Positions 9,145-18,252 of a stretch of DNA of 64,000 bases are shown one piece after another. Both the position numbers and the translations under genes were made by a program. This DNA comes from Lentibacter sp. XHP0401 (lineage in GTDB: Bacteria > Pseudomonadota > Alphaproteobacteria > Rhodobacterales > Rhodobacteraceae), in assembly GCF_025751535.1 (NCBI RefSeq), contig NZ_JAOWLC010000002.1:124001-188000 (forward strand), given 5' to 3'. The notes below the pieces were generated by a model. The model saw only the letters and a list, made by a program, of their open reading frames with translations, ran no database searches and had not been told where the DNA came from. Position 1 is the first letter of the stretch. Each line of letters opens with the position of its first letter.

Positions 9145-10656
9145 TCAGCCATTGCCATTGCCTGTAAAGCGGGCCGCATCGGCGGCGGCGCGGCGGATGG
9201 CCCCTGATTTGTGCAGGGTTTCCATATATTCGGCTTCGGGGTCGCTGTCATAGACCACGCCGCCACCTGCTTGAATGTAGAGTGTTTCATCTTTCACCAA
9301 GGCGGTGCGCAGCGCGATGCAGACATCCATATCACCATTGGCAGCGAAATAGCCGACGCCGCCGCCGTAGACGCCGCGCTTTTCGGGCTCAAGCTCGTCG
9401 ATGATCTCCATGGCGCGCACTTTCGGGGCACCTGAAACTGTGCCAGCCGGAAGGCCGGAGAGCAGCGCGGAAAGGGCATCATGCTCTGGCGCAAGCTCGC
9501 CCACCACGTTGGAGACGATGTGCATCACATGGCTGTAGCGCTCGATGATGAACTCTTCGGTGGGGCGCACCGTGCCGATTTTGGACACGCGGGCGGTGTC
9601 GTTGCGCCCGAGATCAAGCAACATGAGGTGCTCGGCGAGTTCTTTTTGATCGGCCAGAAGATCAAGCTCCAGCGCTTTGTCCTCTTCCGGTGTGGCGCCG
9701 CGGGGTCGTGTGCCTGCGATCGGGCGGATTGTCACTTCGTTGCCAAAAACGCGCACGAGGATTTCGGGCGATGCGCCGACAACCTGAAAGCCACCGAAGT
9801 TGAAATAGAACATGAAGGGCGAGGGATTGGTGCGCCTGAGGCTGCGATAGAGCGCAAAGGGCGGTTGGCGGAAGGGTTGCGACCAGCGCTGGCTTGGCAC
9901 GACCTGAAAGATATCGCCTGCGCGGATGTAGTCCTTTGCCTTTTCTACGGCGGCTTTGTAGCCCTCGCGGGTGAAGTTGCTTTTCGGTTCGCTGTCTTCA
10001 TGGGCTTCGCCAAACTCGCGAGCTTGTTGGGGCAGGGCGCGCTCAAGGTCGCGCACGGCGTCCATCACCCGCTCGGCGGCCTGTGCATAGGCGGCGCGGG
10101 CGGACTGGCCATCGCTGGCCCAAGCGGGGGCAACCACGATGACCTCGCCTTTGACGCCATCGAGCACGGCTGTCACCGTGGGGCGCAGGAGCACCGCATC
10201 GGGCAGGCCGAGGGTATCTTCAGGAACATTTGGCAGGTGTTCGACAAGGCGGATCATGTCGTAACCCAAGTAGCCGAAGAGGCCTGCCGAGGCGGCGGGC
10301 AGGCCCTCGGGCATCTCGATCCGGCTTTCGGCGAGAAGCGCGCGCAGGTTGGCGAGGGGATCACCTGATTGACCTTCAAAGGCGCTTTCATCAAAGCGTG
10401 CCTGTCGGTTGAGGCGGCTCTCTGTGCCGTGGCATTGCCAAACCAGATCGGGCTTCATACCGATGATGGAGTAGCGCCCGCGCACTTCGCCGCCTGTGAC
10501 GGATTCGAGCATAAAGGCGTTTTTAGCAGCACCCGTGAGCTTGAGCATGAGCGACACGGGTGTATCGAGATCGGCGGCAAGGCGGGTGTAGACAAGCTGG
10601 TTTTGCCCTGCGTTAAAGCCCTTTTCGAAGGTGTCAAAGGACGGGGTCAGCTCCAT
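9145..10656 (-). CDS. trpE: TrpE, anthranilate synthase component I
   Basis: Chorismate-utilising enzyme that makes anthranilate with TrpG. The N-terminal domain has [20 protein letters not shown], the regulatory LLES-type region that commonly binds tryptophan. The C-terminal catalytic domain shows [23 protein letters not shown] and [15 protein letters not shown]. 503 residues, normal. It is separated from trpGDC by two genes, one on the opposite strand. Fifteen bases upstream lies the ppiD stop codon, so it may be co-transcribed with ppiD. Confidence 0.96.
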   Translation of the reverse strand: MELTPSFDTFEKGFNAGQNQLVYTRLAADLDTPVSLMLKLTGAAKNAFMLESVTGGEVRGRYSIIGMKPDLVWQCHGTESRLNRQARFDESAFEGQSGDPLANLRALLAESRIEMPEGLPAASAGLFGYLGYDMIRLVEHLPNVPEDTLGLPDAVLLRPTVTAVLDGVKGEVIVVAPAWASDGQSARAAYAQAAERVMDAVRDLERALPQQAREFGEAHEDSEPKSNFTREGYKAAVEKAKDYIRAGDIFQVVPSQRWSQPFRQPPFALYRSLRRTNPSPFMFYFNFGGFQVVGASPEILVRVFGNEVTIRPIAGTRPRGATPEEDKALELDLLADQKELAEHLMLLDLGRNDTARVSKIGTVRPTEEFIIERYSHVMHIVSNVVGELAPEHDALSALLSGLPAGTVSGAPKVRAMEIIDELEPEKRGVYGGGVGYFAANGDMDVCIALRTALVKDETLYIQAGGGVVYDSDPEAEYMETLHKSGAIRRAAADAARFTGNGNG

Positions 10657-10671
10657 CTGGATACCTCTGCC

Positions 10672-12522
10672 TTACTGAAACTGGGTGTTCACCGCGTTGA
10701 TCGCGGCTTCATCGAGCGTGACGGGCGTGCGCGCCTGAATGTCGGTGATGAACATGTTGTAAACATCTTGCGCCAGATCATTGCGATACTGATCTTCGAG
10801 AAGTTCGCGGGTGCTGGCCAGTTCGGGGTCATCCGGGTTTGGCGCGATGATCATGTCAAGCTGCACGAGGGCCACAATGCCGCCACTGCCGGAGACAGCG
10901 GAGTCGCCTTGATTTTGCAGTTTGAAAACATCGACGATGAGCGAGGCAGGGGCATCGGCGAGGAATTCGGAGCGGGACAGCCCGCTTTCAACCCGCGGCG
11001 TGACACCGAGGGATGCAAAGGCGCGGCCTTCGCCAAGATCTGCGGCAAGGGCTTCGGCTTTGGCTGTCAAAGCGGCTGTGAGGCGGCTCTGGCGCTCGTC
11101 GGCGGTAACTTCGTCACGCACATCGTTGAGCGGTTGGGCCACCGCTGGTTCTTCGGCATCAAGGCGCAGGGCGATGAGGCCGCCATCTTCGAGTTCGATG
11201 ATTTCAGGGAAATCGTCGGTGGTGATCCTGTCGGCGGCTTCACGAAAGGCCGCGTAGCCTGATGGCCCACCATCGGCGCGGCTGTGCCATTCGATCTGGC
11301 CAAGCTCCATAATGGTTTCGGCTGCGATCTCTTCGAGTGTTGCACCGCCTGCGAGCAAGTCTTCGTAGGTGTCGCGCTCGTTGTCGATGAGGCGCCGGGC
11401 GCGGCTTTGGGCGAATTCGTCGCGCAGCTCGTCTTTGACATCTTCAAACTCGGTGACCACTGCGTCGAGCACGCCGTTGATACGGAAGAGGGCGGGGCCG
11501 AGGCTTGTGGGGAGCGGGCCAACCACAGCACCGCTTTCGGCAGTGAAGACAGCTTCACCGGCATCGTCAAGCTCTGCAAGCGTGACATCGCCCATATCGA
11601 CATCGCTGAGAGCAAGGCCGCGTTCGGTGACGATGGCTTCAAAATTTTTCTCACCTGAGGCTATGGAACCGGCTGCGGCGCTGGCCTCTTCTTCGGAGGA
11701 AAACACCAAGCGCTCGACAAGGCGGCGCTCGGGGCGGTTAAGCTCGGCGGCGCGCTCTTCAAAGAGCTGTTGCAGGGTGGTTTCGTCTACCTCGACCTGT
11801 TCGATCATCTGCTCGGGGGTGAGCAGTGCGTAGGTGATTTTGCGCAGATCGGGGGTCATGTAGCGCGACTGGTTTTCCGCGTGAAAGGCCACGAGTTGCT
11901 CTTCGGTTGCCTCTTCAAGCGGAGCCTCCAGTGTGCTCTCGTCAATCAGAGCCCAAGTGAAATCACGCTCTTCGCCGAGAAAGTTGATGATTGTGTCGGC
12001 ATAGACAGGTGTTGGCTCGATGTTGCTGAACATGGCGGATTGCACGATGCCACGGGCCATTTCCTCGCGCACGATCGTTTCATATTCGGCTTCGGTGAGG
12101 CCGATCTGTTGCAGGCGGAAGCGGTAATCCTCGCGGTTGAATGTGCCGTCGATGCCTTGGAACGCATCTGTGGTGACGATCTGGCGCGCGAGGCGGTCAT
12201 CCCCGACAGAGAGGCCGATGCGGGCTGTCTCATAATCAAGCGAGCGCGAGGCGATCAACTGTGAAAGCACGATGCGGTCGAGTTGTTGCGCCTGTGCTTC
12301 GGCAAAGCTGAGTGTGCCGCCAGAGGCCGAGCTTTGGCTCTGCAACATCTGTTGCAGCGCGCGTGAATAGCTTTGGGTTGTGATGGGTTTGTCGCCCACA
12401 GCACCGACTGTGCGCACGGAGCCGCCCAGATTGGTGACGCCGAAGCCGCCAAGCCCGAGGATGAGCATGCCCATCAGGATCCAGACCAGTGTCTTTGTTG
12501 TTTTGCCACTCGCGTTCATCAC
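10672..12522 (-). CDS. ppiD: PpiD-like periplasmic peptidyl-prolyl isomerase/chaperone
   Basis: Membrane-anchored folding factor for proteins leaving the Sec translocon. One transmembrane anchor near the N-terminus (about residues 12-32, GMLILGLGGFGVTNLGG) precedes a long SurA_N-type helical domain. A central parvulin-like domain (about residues 240-360) contains RRLVERLVF, GPLPTSLGPALFRI. The C-terminal helical part ends FNAVNTQFQ-like (AINAVNTQFQ). 616 residues is close to E. coli PpiD (623). The parvulin core looks divergent, so isomerase activity is uncertain; the chaperone role is safer. Confidence 0.88.
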   Translation of the reverse strand: MMNASGKTTKTLVWILMGMLILGLGGFGVTNLGGSVRTVGAVGDKPITTQSYSRALQQMLQSQSSASGGTLSFAEAQAQQLDRIVLSQLIASRSLDYETARIGLSVGDDRLARQIVTTDAFQGIDGTFNREDYRFRLQQIGLTEAEYETIVREEMARGIVQSAMFSNIEPTPVYADTIINFLGEERDFTWALIDESTLEAPLEEATEEQLVAFHAENQSRYMTPDLRKITYALLTPEQMIEQVEVDETTLQQLFEERAAELNRPERRLVERLVFSSEEEASAAAGSIASGEKNFEAIVTERGLALSDVDMGDVTLAELDDAGEAVFTAESGAVVGPLPTSLGPALFRINGVLDAVVTEFEDVKDELRDEFAQSRARRLIDNERDTYEDLLAGGATLEEIAAETIMELGQIEWHSRADGGPSGYAAFREAADRITTDDFPEIIELEDGGLIALRLDAEEPAVAQPLNDVRDEVTADERQSRLTAALTAKAEALAADLGEGRAFASLGVTPRVESGLSRSEFLADAPASLIVDVFKLQNQGDSAVSGSGGIVALVQLDMIIAPNPDDPELASTRELLEDQYRNDLAQDVYNMFITDIQARTPVTLDEAAINAVNTQFQ

Positions 12523-12596
12523 GCTCTCCTCACGCCCAATTCTTGAAGGCAGTGTCTAAGGGTTTGCGCGTGCAGGGGCAAGGGGCAGAGGGGGGC

Positions 12597-13772
12597 TTAA
12601 ACGTTTGTCTTTTCGAGGCGATCAAACAGGGTTTTTACGCCCGTCGCATCAACATTGGCAAAGGCGATGCGAAGTTCACGATTTGCAGCGGCATCGTTTA
12701 CGGGGCGGAACATGGTTCCGGGCAGGCAGAGGACGCTTTGCTGTGCCACCAGTGCTTTGGCCAACTGGTCGGAGCGGGCCTCGAAGGGGTGTGCGACATA
12801 GGCGAAATAAGCGCCAAGGCCGAGAAGCTGCCAACCTTGCGTGGCCAAACGCGGGAACTCTGTTTCAATCGCTGCGCGACGAGCAAGAATTTCTGCGCGC
12901 TCTCCTGCGAGCCATTGGCTGAGGTTCTGCATACCCCAGAGTGCGCCGAACTGGCCGATCTGGCTTGGGCAGATGGTGACGGTGTCGAGGAATTTCTCGA
13001 CTTCGGCAAGGCGGGCCTGTGACGCTGTGATCGCGCCGACGCGGTGGCCTGTGAGGCGGTAGGCTTTGGAAAAGGAGTAAAGCTGAATAAGTGTATCCTG
13101 CCAGCCGTGGCGGGTGAAGAGATCATGCGGTGCGCCAGTGCGGCTGTCAAAGTCGCGGTAGGTTTCATCGACAATGAGGGCGATGCCGTGCTCCTGGGCG
13201 AGATCAAAGAAGGCGCCGACAAGCTCGGCCGGGTATTCAACGCCAGCAGGGTTGTTGGGGGTGACCAGCGCAATCGCACGGGTGCGCGGTGTGATCAGCG
13301 CGCGGGCTTGTTCGGGATCAGGCAGAAGGCCTGCACCTGCGGGCAAGGGCACGCTGTTCACACCGGACATATCGAGCCACATTTTGTGGTTGAAATACCA
13401 AGGGGTCGGCAGGATCACCTCGTCGCCTTCGGCGCAGAGCGTGGCTATGGTGGCGGCAAAGGCCTGATTGCAGCCCGAGGTGATGGCGACTTCGGCTTCA
13501 GCGATTTCGCCGCCGTAGCTTTCGCGCCACCGGCCTGCCACTTCGGCACGCAGGGCGGGCAGGCCGAGGGACGGCCCGTAAAGGTGCATTTCCGGGCGGG
13601 TAAGAAGCGCTTCGGCCATTGCTTTGCGCATCGCTTCGGGCGGCGGCTCTGTCGGCGCGGCCTGGCTCACGTTGATCAGCGGGCGGTTGGCGGGAAAGCT
13701 TACCCCCTCAAGCCAGCGGCGCGCTTCTTGCACGGGTGGCGGAAAGGTTGTCGCGGTGCGGGGCAGGGTCAT
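12597..13772 (-). CDS. Pyridoxal-phosphate aminotransferase, class I/II
   Basis: Fold-type I PLP enzyme. SGCNQAFAATIATL is the phosphate-binding region, VTPNNPAGVEYP contains the substrate-binding Asn, VDETYRDFDS the PLP-pyridine Asp, and YSFSKAYRLTGHRVGA the Schiff-base Lys. The C-terminal Arg region is ANRELRIAFANVD. Start set at 13772 (391 residues): the longer frame to 13889 would run into gpt and lacks family sequence. The amino-acid substrate cannot be told from sequence. Downstream of gpt on the same strand. Confidence 0.86.
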   Translation of the reverse strand: MTLPRTATTFPPPVQEARRWLEGVSFPANRPLINVSQAAPTEPPPEAMRKAMAEALLTRPEMHLYGPSLGLPALRAEVAGRWRESYGGEIAEAEVAITSGCNQAFAATIATLCAEGDEVILPTPWYFNHKMWLDMSGVNSVPLPAGAGLLPDPEQARALITPRTRAIALVTPNNPAGVEYPAELVGAFFDLAQEHGIALIVDETYRDFDSRTGAPHDLFTRHGWQDTLIQLYSFSKAYRLTGHRVGAITASQARLAEVEKFLDTVTICPSQIGQFGALWGMQNLSQWLAGERAEILARRAAIETEFPRLATQGWQLLGLGAYFAYVAHPFEARSDQLAKALVAQQSVLCLPGTMFRPVNDAAANRELRIAFANVDATGVKTLFDRLEKTNV

Positions 13773-13825
13773 TGGGCAACTCTTGTTGTGGGGCGGGAGC
13801 CTCCGAATGGTAGAAATAGCAGGTG

Positions 13826-14344
13826 TCAATCTGCGCCGCGATAGGGTTGCACATATTGTAGTGCCATGTCCCACGGGAAGAAAATCCACGTATCCTGACT
13901 GACACCTGTGATGAAGGTATCAGCCTGTTTTTCGCCTTCGGGCTTGGCGTAGACGCAGGCGAAGTGGGCGTTTGGGTAGAGTGAGCGGACAAGCTCGAGG
14001 GTTTTGCCGCTGTCGACCAGATCATCGACCACGAGGATGCCTGTGCCATCGCCCATCATGTCGGCGTCGGGGGCTTTGAGCACTTCGGCATCGCGGCGCT
14101 GGTCGGCTTTGCCACCGCCCGAGTGATAGGATTTGACTGAAATCGTATCGACAGTGCGGATATCAAGCTCGCGGGCCACGATCATGGCCGGGGCCATGCC
14201 GCCGCGGGTGATGGCAACCACGGCGCGCCATTGTCCACTGTCGGGGCCTTTGCCATCGAGCCGCCACGCGAGCGCACGGCTGTCGCGGTGAATTTGATCC
14301 CAGGAGATATGGAAGCCTTTTTCATGTGGCAAACGATCGGTCAT
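13826..14344 (-). CDS. gpt: Xanthine(-guanine) phosphoribosyltransferase
   Basis: Purine salvage enzyme that joins xanthine or guanine to PRPP. The PRPP-binding signature is [15 protein letters not shown] (about residues 102-116). The [11 protein letters not shown] loop and the C-terminal WIFFPWDM segment are as in Gpt rather than Hpt. 172 residues, usual length. It lies between a LysE exporter gene and an aminotransferase gene, all on the minus strand with gaps of 20-53 bp. Confidence 0.93.
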   Translation of the reverse strand: MTDRLPHEKGFHISWDQIHRDSRALAWRLDGKGPDSGQWRAVVAITRGGMAPAMIVARELDIRTVDTISVKSYHSGGGKADQRRDAEVLKAPDADMMGDGTGILVVDDLVDSGKTLELVRSLYPNAHFACVYAKPEGEKQADTFITGVSQDTWIFFPWDMALQYVQPYRGAD

Positions 14345-14364
14345 GGCAGCGAATCCTTTTGGTG

Positions 14365-14976
14365 CTATTTCGAGAAGATGAGGCGCAGTCCGAGTGCGCC
14401 GAGTATGAGTGCGGCTGTGCGATCAAGGACAGGCTTGAGGCGCAGATAGCCCGCGCGGGCGGGGGCTGTGGAGAGGGCAAGCGCGAAGAGCGTGTAAACA
14501 ATCCATTCCACGAGCAAGTGATTGAGCGCGATGCCGGCCTTTTCCGTGAGGCTCATACCTTGCGGGAAGATCACCAGAAGCACGGCAGAGGCGAATATCA
14601 CTGATTTCGGATTGCCCATGTTTACGGCGAAGCCTGTGAAAAACGCTCGGCGCAGTTTCGGGGCTTCTGCTGAAGTGGGAATGAGCGGTTTGGTTGCGTC
14701 TTTCCACATGCCATAGGCGATATAAATCAGGTAGAGCGCGCCACCTGTTTTGAGCGCCGTGTAGGCCCATGGAAAGAGGTTGAACACGCCCTCAAGGCCC
14801 AAGAGCGCGAGGCCTGTCCATATTGCGGCCATTGTGCCGAGCCCGAGGCCCGTGACAATGCCCGCCATGCGGCCTGACGTGAGGGTGGTTTTGAGGGCGA
14901 GCAGCAGCGCGGGGCCGGGGCTGGCCATGGAGGCCAGAAGTGTGAGGTTGAACGCGATGAGGGTTGCGACTGTCAT
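14365..14976 (-). CDS. LysE/RhtB family amino-acid exporter (downstream copy)
   Basis: Inner-membrane exporter of the LysE superfamily. The family signature near the N-terminus is [20 protein letters not shown]. It shows about six hydrophobic segments, with [20 protein letters not shown] in the middle. 203 residues. Its ATG overlaps the stop of the paralogous exporter gene (14973-15566), so the two are coupled and could form a heteromeric or redundant pair. The exported substrate is unknown. Confidence 0.88.
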   Translation of the reverse strand: MTVATLIAFNLTLLASMASPGPALLLALKTTLTSGRMAGIVTGLGLGTMAAIWTGLALLGLEGVFNLFPWAYTALKTGGALYLIYIAYGMWKDATKPLIPTSAEAPKLRRAFFTGFAVNMGNPKSVIFASAVLLVIFPQGMSLTEKAGIALNHLLVEWIVYTLFALALSTAPARAGYLRLKPVLDRTAALILGALGLRLIFSK

Positions 14977-15566
14977 ATTGCCACCCTTGCCGCGAGCGCG
15001 CCAAGGAGTACGGCTGCGGTTCTATCAAGCACGCGCTTGGCGCGTTGGTAGGCGTTTATGATGCGCCTGCTGCCCAAGCCGTAGGCCAAGAGGCTGTAAA
15101 AGGCGATTTCGAGCAGAAAGTGGTTTCCGACAACAATGAGTTTTGCGTTGAGGTCCAGATCTTGCGGCATGATCGTTGCGAAAATCGCTGCGATAAACAA
15201 AACGGCTTTCGGGTTTGACAGGTTGCCAAGGATGCCCAGAGAGAAGCCCCGCAGCGCGCCTTTGGCCATGGCTGGCGGGGCGCCTGCCTTGCGCCATGTC
15301 GTTATGGCCAGCCATACCAGATAGAGTGCGCCCGTGGTTTTGATCGCGAAATAGGCCGCTGGCGCGGCAGCAAAGAAGGCGGTGAGCCCCGTGAGAGCCA
15401 GAATTGTCCAGAGCGTTGCTGCTGTCGCGAGGCCAAGCCCCGTGCGCAGAGCGCCCTGACGGCCTTCGGACATGGCCGAGCGGAGCATCAATAGAAAGGC
15501 AGGCCCGGGGCTGGCGAGGGCTGCCAATATAGCGAGATTAAAGGCTATGAGGTGCCCTGGCTCCAC
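14973..15566 (-). CDS. LysE/RhtB family amino-acid exporter (upstream copy)
   Basis: Paralogue of the following gene. N-terminal ALASPGPAFLLMLRSAMSEG and central LGNLSNPKAVLFIAAIFATI are the LysE marks, with about six membrane spans in 197 residues. It starts five bases after the fabI stop, so it is probably in the fabI transcription unit. Tandem duplication is the simplest origin. Substrate not assignable. Confidence 0.88.
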   Translation of the reverse strand: MEPGHLIAFNLAILAALASPGPAFLLMLRSAMSEGRQGALRTGLGLATAATLWTILALTGLTAFFAAAPAAYFAIKTTGALYLVWLAITTWRKAGAPPAMAKGALRGFSLGILGNLSNPKAVLFIAAIFATIMPQDLDLNAKLIVVGNHFLLEIAFYSLLAYGLGSRRIINAYQRAKRVLDRTAAVLLGALAARVAI

Positions 15567-15570
15567 CGCG

Positions 15571-16392
15571 TCAGTCCTTGCGGCCTGTCACAACGTCAAT
15601 ATCCGGGGCATCGACGGCCTTCATGCCGACAACATGATAACCCGCATCGACATGCAGGTTTTCGCCCGTCACGCCCGAACCGAGATCGGACAGAAGATAA
15701 AGAGCGGATTTGCCGACATCGTCGATTGTCACGTTGCGGCGGAGCGGTGAGTTGAGCTCGTTCCATTTGAGGATATAGCGAAAATCACCGATGCCCGAGG
15801 CGGCGAGCGTTTTGATCGGGCCAGCCGAGATTGAATTGACGCGGATGCCGTCTTTGCCGAGATCTTCGGCGAGATATTTCACGGAAGCCTCAAGCGCGGC
15901 TTTGGCAACGCCCATCACGTTGTAGTGCGGCATGACCTGCTCGGCGCCGTAATAGGTGAGGGTGAGAGCTGATCCGCCAGCGTTCATCATTTTTTCGGCG
16001 CGCTGCATGATTGCGGTGAAGGAATAGACCGAAATGTCCATTGTCATGGTGAAGTTGTCGCGGCTGGTTTCGACATAGCGACCGCGCAGCTCGTTTTTAT
16101 CGGAGAAGCCGATGGCGTGGACCACGAAATCAAGCTGACCCCATTCTTTTTGCAACTCGGCGAAGAGCGCGTCCATTGAGGCCTCATCGCCCACATCGCA
16201 GGGCAGAACAAGGCTTGAGCCAAGTTGGGCAGCCAGAGGGTTGACCCGCTTGAGCAGAGCCTCGCCCTGATAGGAAAAGGCCAGCTCGGCACCTGCATCG
16301 GCGCAGGCTTTGGCGATACCCCAGGCGATAGATTTGTCATTGGCAAGGCCCATGATGAGGCCGCGCTTGCCTGCCAACAGTTGATTGGACAT
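15571..16392 (-). CDS. fabI: FabI, enoyl-ACP reductase (NADH)
   Basis: Last reductive step of fatty-acid elongation. It starts MSNQLLAGKRGLIMGLAND, where GLANDKSIAWGIAKA is the dinucleotide-binding region. The catalytic Tyr-x6-Lys reads YNVMGVAK, and GPIKTLAASGI is the substrate loop. Start at 16392 gives 273 residues, the usual size; the longer frame adds 69 unconserved residues. It heads a minus-strand group fabI-lysE-lysE-gpt-aminotransferase and diverges from pdxH across 110 bp. Confidence 0.95.
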   Translation of the reverse strand: MSNQLLAGKRGLIMGLANDKSIAWGIAKACADAGAELAFSYQGEALLKRVNPLAAQLGSSLVLPCDVGDEASMDALFAELQKEWGQLDFVVHAIGFSDKNELRGRYVETSRDNFTMTMDISVYSFTAIMQRAEKMMNAGGSALTLTYYGAEQVMPHYNVMGVAKAALEASVKYLAEDLGKDGIRVNSISAGPIKTLAASGIGDFRYILKWNELNSPLRRNVTIDDVGKSALYLLSDLGSGVTGENLHVDAGYHVVGMKAVDAPDIDVVTGRKD

Positions 16393-16502
16393 GTTTGATC
16401 TCCGCCCGTGTGATAAAGTTAATGGGTTATTGACGTCTTTAGGCGATTGCCTAGGGTGCTTCAAGTCTGAGGACAAAACTGCAAACAGCAAAGGGAAAAA
16501 AG

Positions 16503-17108
16503 ATGGCGGACCGCACGGGACTTTTTGCAGGAGACGACCCCTTTGTGATTGCGCAGAGCTGGCTGACCACGGCGGAAGAAAGCGAGCCGAACGATGCAAA
16601 CGCGATTGCGCTTTCGACCGTTGATAGCGACGGGCTGCCCAACGTGCGTATGGTTCTACTTAAAGAAATTGAGGCTGATGCCTTTGTTTTTTATACCAAT
16701 TACGGCTCGGCCAAGGCACAGGAGCTTGACGGGGCGGGCAAGGGTGCATTTGTGATGCACTGGAAATCGCTGCGCCGCCAAGTGCGGGTGCGTGGGCTTG
16801 TGAGCCGTGAAGAAGGCCCTCAGGCTGACGCATATTACAAGTCGCGCTCGCTGAAGAGCCGTTTGGGGGCTTGGGCCTCGGAACAGTCGCAGCCGCTCAG
16901 TTCGCGCACAAGTCTGATGGCCAAAGTGGCCAGGATTACGGCTGAAAAAGGCACGAACCCTGACCGCCCGCCTTTTTGGGGCGGTTACCGGATCACACCG
17001 CTGGAAATCGAGTTTTGGGCGGACGGTGCTTTCCGGTTGCATGATCGCTTCAAATGGAGCCGTGAAGCCGTTGATATGCCTTGGAAAATACAGCGTCTGA
17101 ACCCCTGA
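16503..17108 (+). CDS. pdxH: PdxH, pyridoxamine 5'-phosphate oxidase
   Basis: FMN-dependent oxidase that makes PLP from PNP or PMP. Key segments are [20 protein letters not shown] (FMN binding), [19 protein letters not shown], and the C-terminal [15 protein letters not shown]. 201 residues with the normal C-terminus RLNP. A purine-rich GGGAAAAAAG just before the ATG serves as ribosome site. A 5-bp hairpin (17124-17139) followed by TTGTT may be a weak terminator. Confidence 0.94.
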   Translation: MADRTGLFAGDDPFVIAQSWLTTAEESEPNDANAIALSTVDSDGLPNVRMVLLKEIEADAFVFYTNYGSAKAQELDGAGKGAFVMHWKSLRRQVRVRGLVSREEGPQADAYYKSRSLKSRLGAWASEQSQPLSSRTSLMAKVARITAEKGTNPDRPPFWGGYRITPLEIEFWADGAFRLHDRFKWSREAVDMPWKIQRLNP

Positions 17109-17139
17109 AATCTCTTCTGTTGTGACGCTAAGTGGCGTC

Positions 17140-17161
17140 TTGTTACGTAACGTGATAACAA
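17140..17161. promoter_or_regulatory. Palindromic site upstream of the cold-shock gene
   Basis: Inverted repeat TTGTTA...TAACAA (17140-17145 with 17156-17161), with a nested perfect 10-bp palindrome GTTACGTAAC at 17142-17151. It sits about 110 bp before the start of the double cold-shock gene. This could be an operator for an unknown regulator, or an RNA hairpin in the pdxH 3' end or csp leader. There is no direct evidence for either. Confidence 0.4.
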
Positions 17162-17269
17162 TTGAGTTGATTTGTCGATTTCTGAATTTGGGGTTGAATA
17201 ACGCGCCCGATTCCACGCACAAAGCTTATGGGGACGGAGTGTAACGGATAGGAAAGTTAGAGAATTATC

Positions 17270-17785
17270 GTGGATGACGAAACGTTAGTCTACGGCAGCG
17301 TCAAGTGGTTTGACCCCGCAAAGGGGTTTGGCTTTGTTGTTGCCGATGAGGGGGGGCCGGATATCCTGCTCCATGCTAATGTGTTGAGGAATTTTGGGCA
17401 GAACTCGGTCGCTGACGGCGCACGGGTTCATATCAAAGTACTCTCTACAGAGCGTGGTGTGCAGGCGATCGAGGTGCTCGAAATCGAACCGCCAGAATCA
17501 TTTGATCAGGTTGCATTGGCCGATTTTGAAGAAATCGACCCGGCAATTATTGCTGCGGCGCCGCTTCAGGCTGCGCGGGTGAAGTGGTTTGACAAAACCA
17601 AGGGCTTCGGATTTGCCAATGTTTTTGGCAGCACGGACGATGTGTTTGTGCATATCGAGGTTTTGCGCCGCTCGGGCTTTGCCGATTTGCAGCCGGGAGA
17701 AGCTGTTGTTATCAAGGTTATTGATGGCAAACGCGGACGTATGGCAACGGAGGTTCGCTCTTGGGAGAGCGCGGCAAACAGCTGA
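17270..17785 (+). CDS. Cold-shock protein with two CSD domains
   Basis: Two cold-shock (OB-fold, nucleic-acid-binding) domains in one 171-residue chain. Domain 1 (about 6-70) has VKWFDPAKGFGFVVAD with RNP-1-like KGFGFV; domain 2 (about 100-168) has VKWFDKTKGFGFANVF and DVFVHIEVL. An acidic linker joins them. Tandem CSD proteins of this size are common in alphaproteobacteria. Start is GTG at 17270, preceded by GGAAAG/AGAG. The leader of about 160 nt could carry a thermosensing structure. The stop overlaps the next gene. Confidence 0.92.
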   Translation: MDDETLVYGSVKWFDPAKGFGFVVADEGGPDILLHANVLRNFGQNSVADGARVHIKVLSTERGVQAIEVLEIEPPESFDQVALADFEEIDPAIIAAAPLQAARVKWFDKTKGFGFANVFGSTDDVFVHIEVLRRSGFADLQPGEAVVIKVIDGKRGRMATEVRSWESAANS

Positions 17786-18252
17786 GAACCGGGATTTGCG
17801 CCGTGCTGTTCAGCGGCGTGATGGCTGTGCCGGTTTGGGCCGGATGTACGCCTGACGAGGTGAAGCTGCGCGGGTCTTGGGGGCAGGCGCGGTTTACTGT
17901 CGAACTGGCGGATGACGCCAGCGAGCGGGCGCAAGGCCTGATGCACCGTGAAAGCCTGCCGCGCAGTGCCGGAATGCTCTTTGCATATGAGACCCCTTCG
18001 GAGGTGAGCTTCTGGATGCGCAACACTTTGATACCGCTTGATTTGCTGTTTGTTGATGAGACGGGGCAGGTCAACCACATTCATAGCGAGGCGCAACCCC
18101 TTGATGAGACATTGATTCCGAGCAATGGAAAGGCGCTTGCTGTGCTTGAGATCAATGGGGGCTTGGCCGCGCAATACGGCATCACCGTTGGTAGTGAAAT
18201 GCAGCATCAAGTCTTTGATCAGGCTGGTGCAGTCTGGCCTTGTGAGAGATAG
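17761..18252 (+). CDS. DUF192 protein, secreted
   Basis: Small secreted protein of the DUF192 family. The first ~27 residues form a signal peptide (basic MGERGKQLR, hydrophobic core, cleavage near VWA/GC). The domain follows with ERAQGLMHRESLP, GMLFAYE and the conserved FWMRNTLIPLDLLFVD. Function is not established for the family. The start is TTG at 17761 inside the end of the cold-shock gene; later GTG/ATG codons would cut off the signal peptide. It ends overlapping convergent glk by 34 bp. Confidence 0.82.
   Translation: MGERGKQLRTGICAVLFSGVMAVPVWAGCTPDEVKLRGSWGQARFTVELADDASERAQGLMHRESLPRSAGMLFAYETPSEVSFWMRNTLIPLDLLFVDETGQVNHIHSEAQPLDETLIPSNGKALAVLEINGGLAAQYGITVGSEMQHQVFDQAGAVWPCER

Noticed and set aside
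9481-11262. Long plus-strand ORFs opposite trpE and ppiD
   Set aside because: They lie entirely antisense to well-supported genes with catalytic motifs, and lack ribosome sites.
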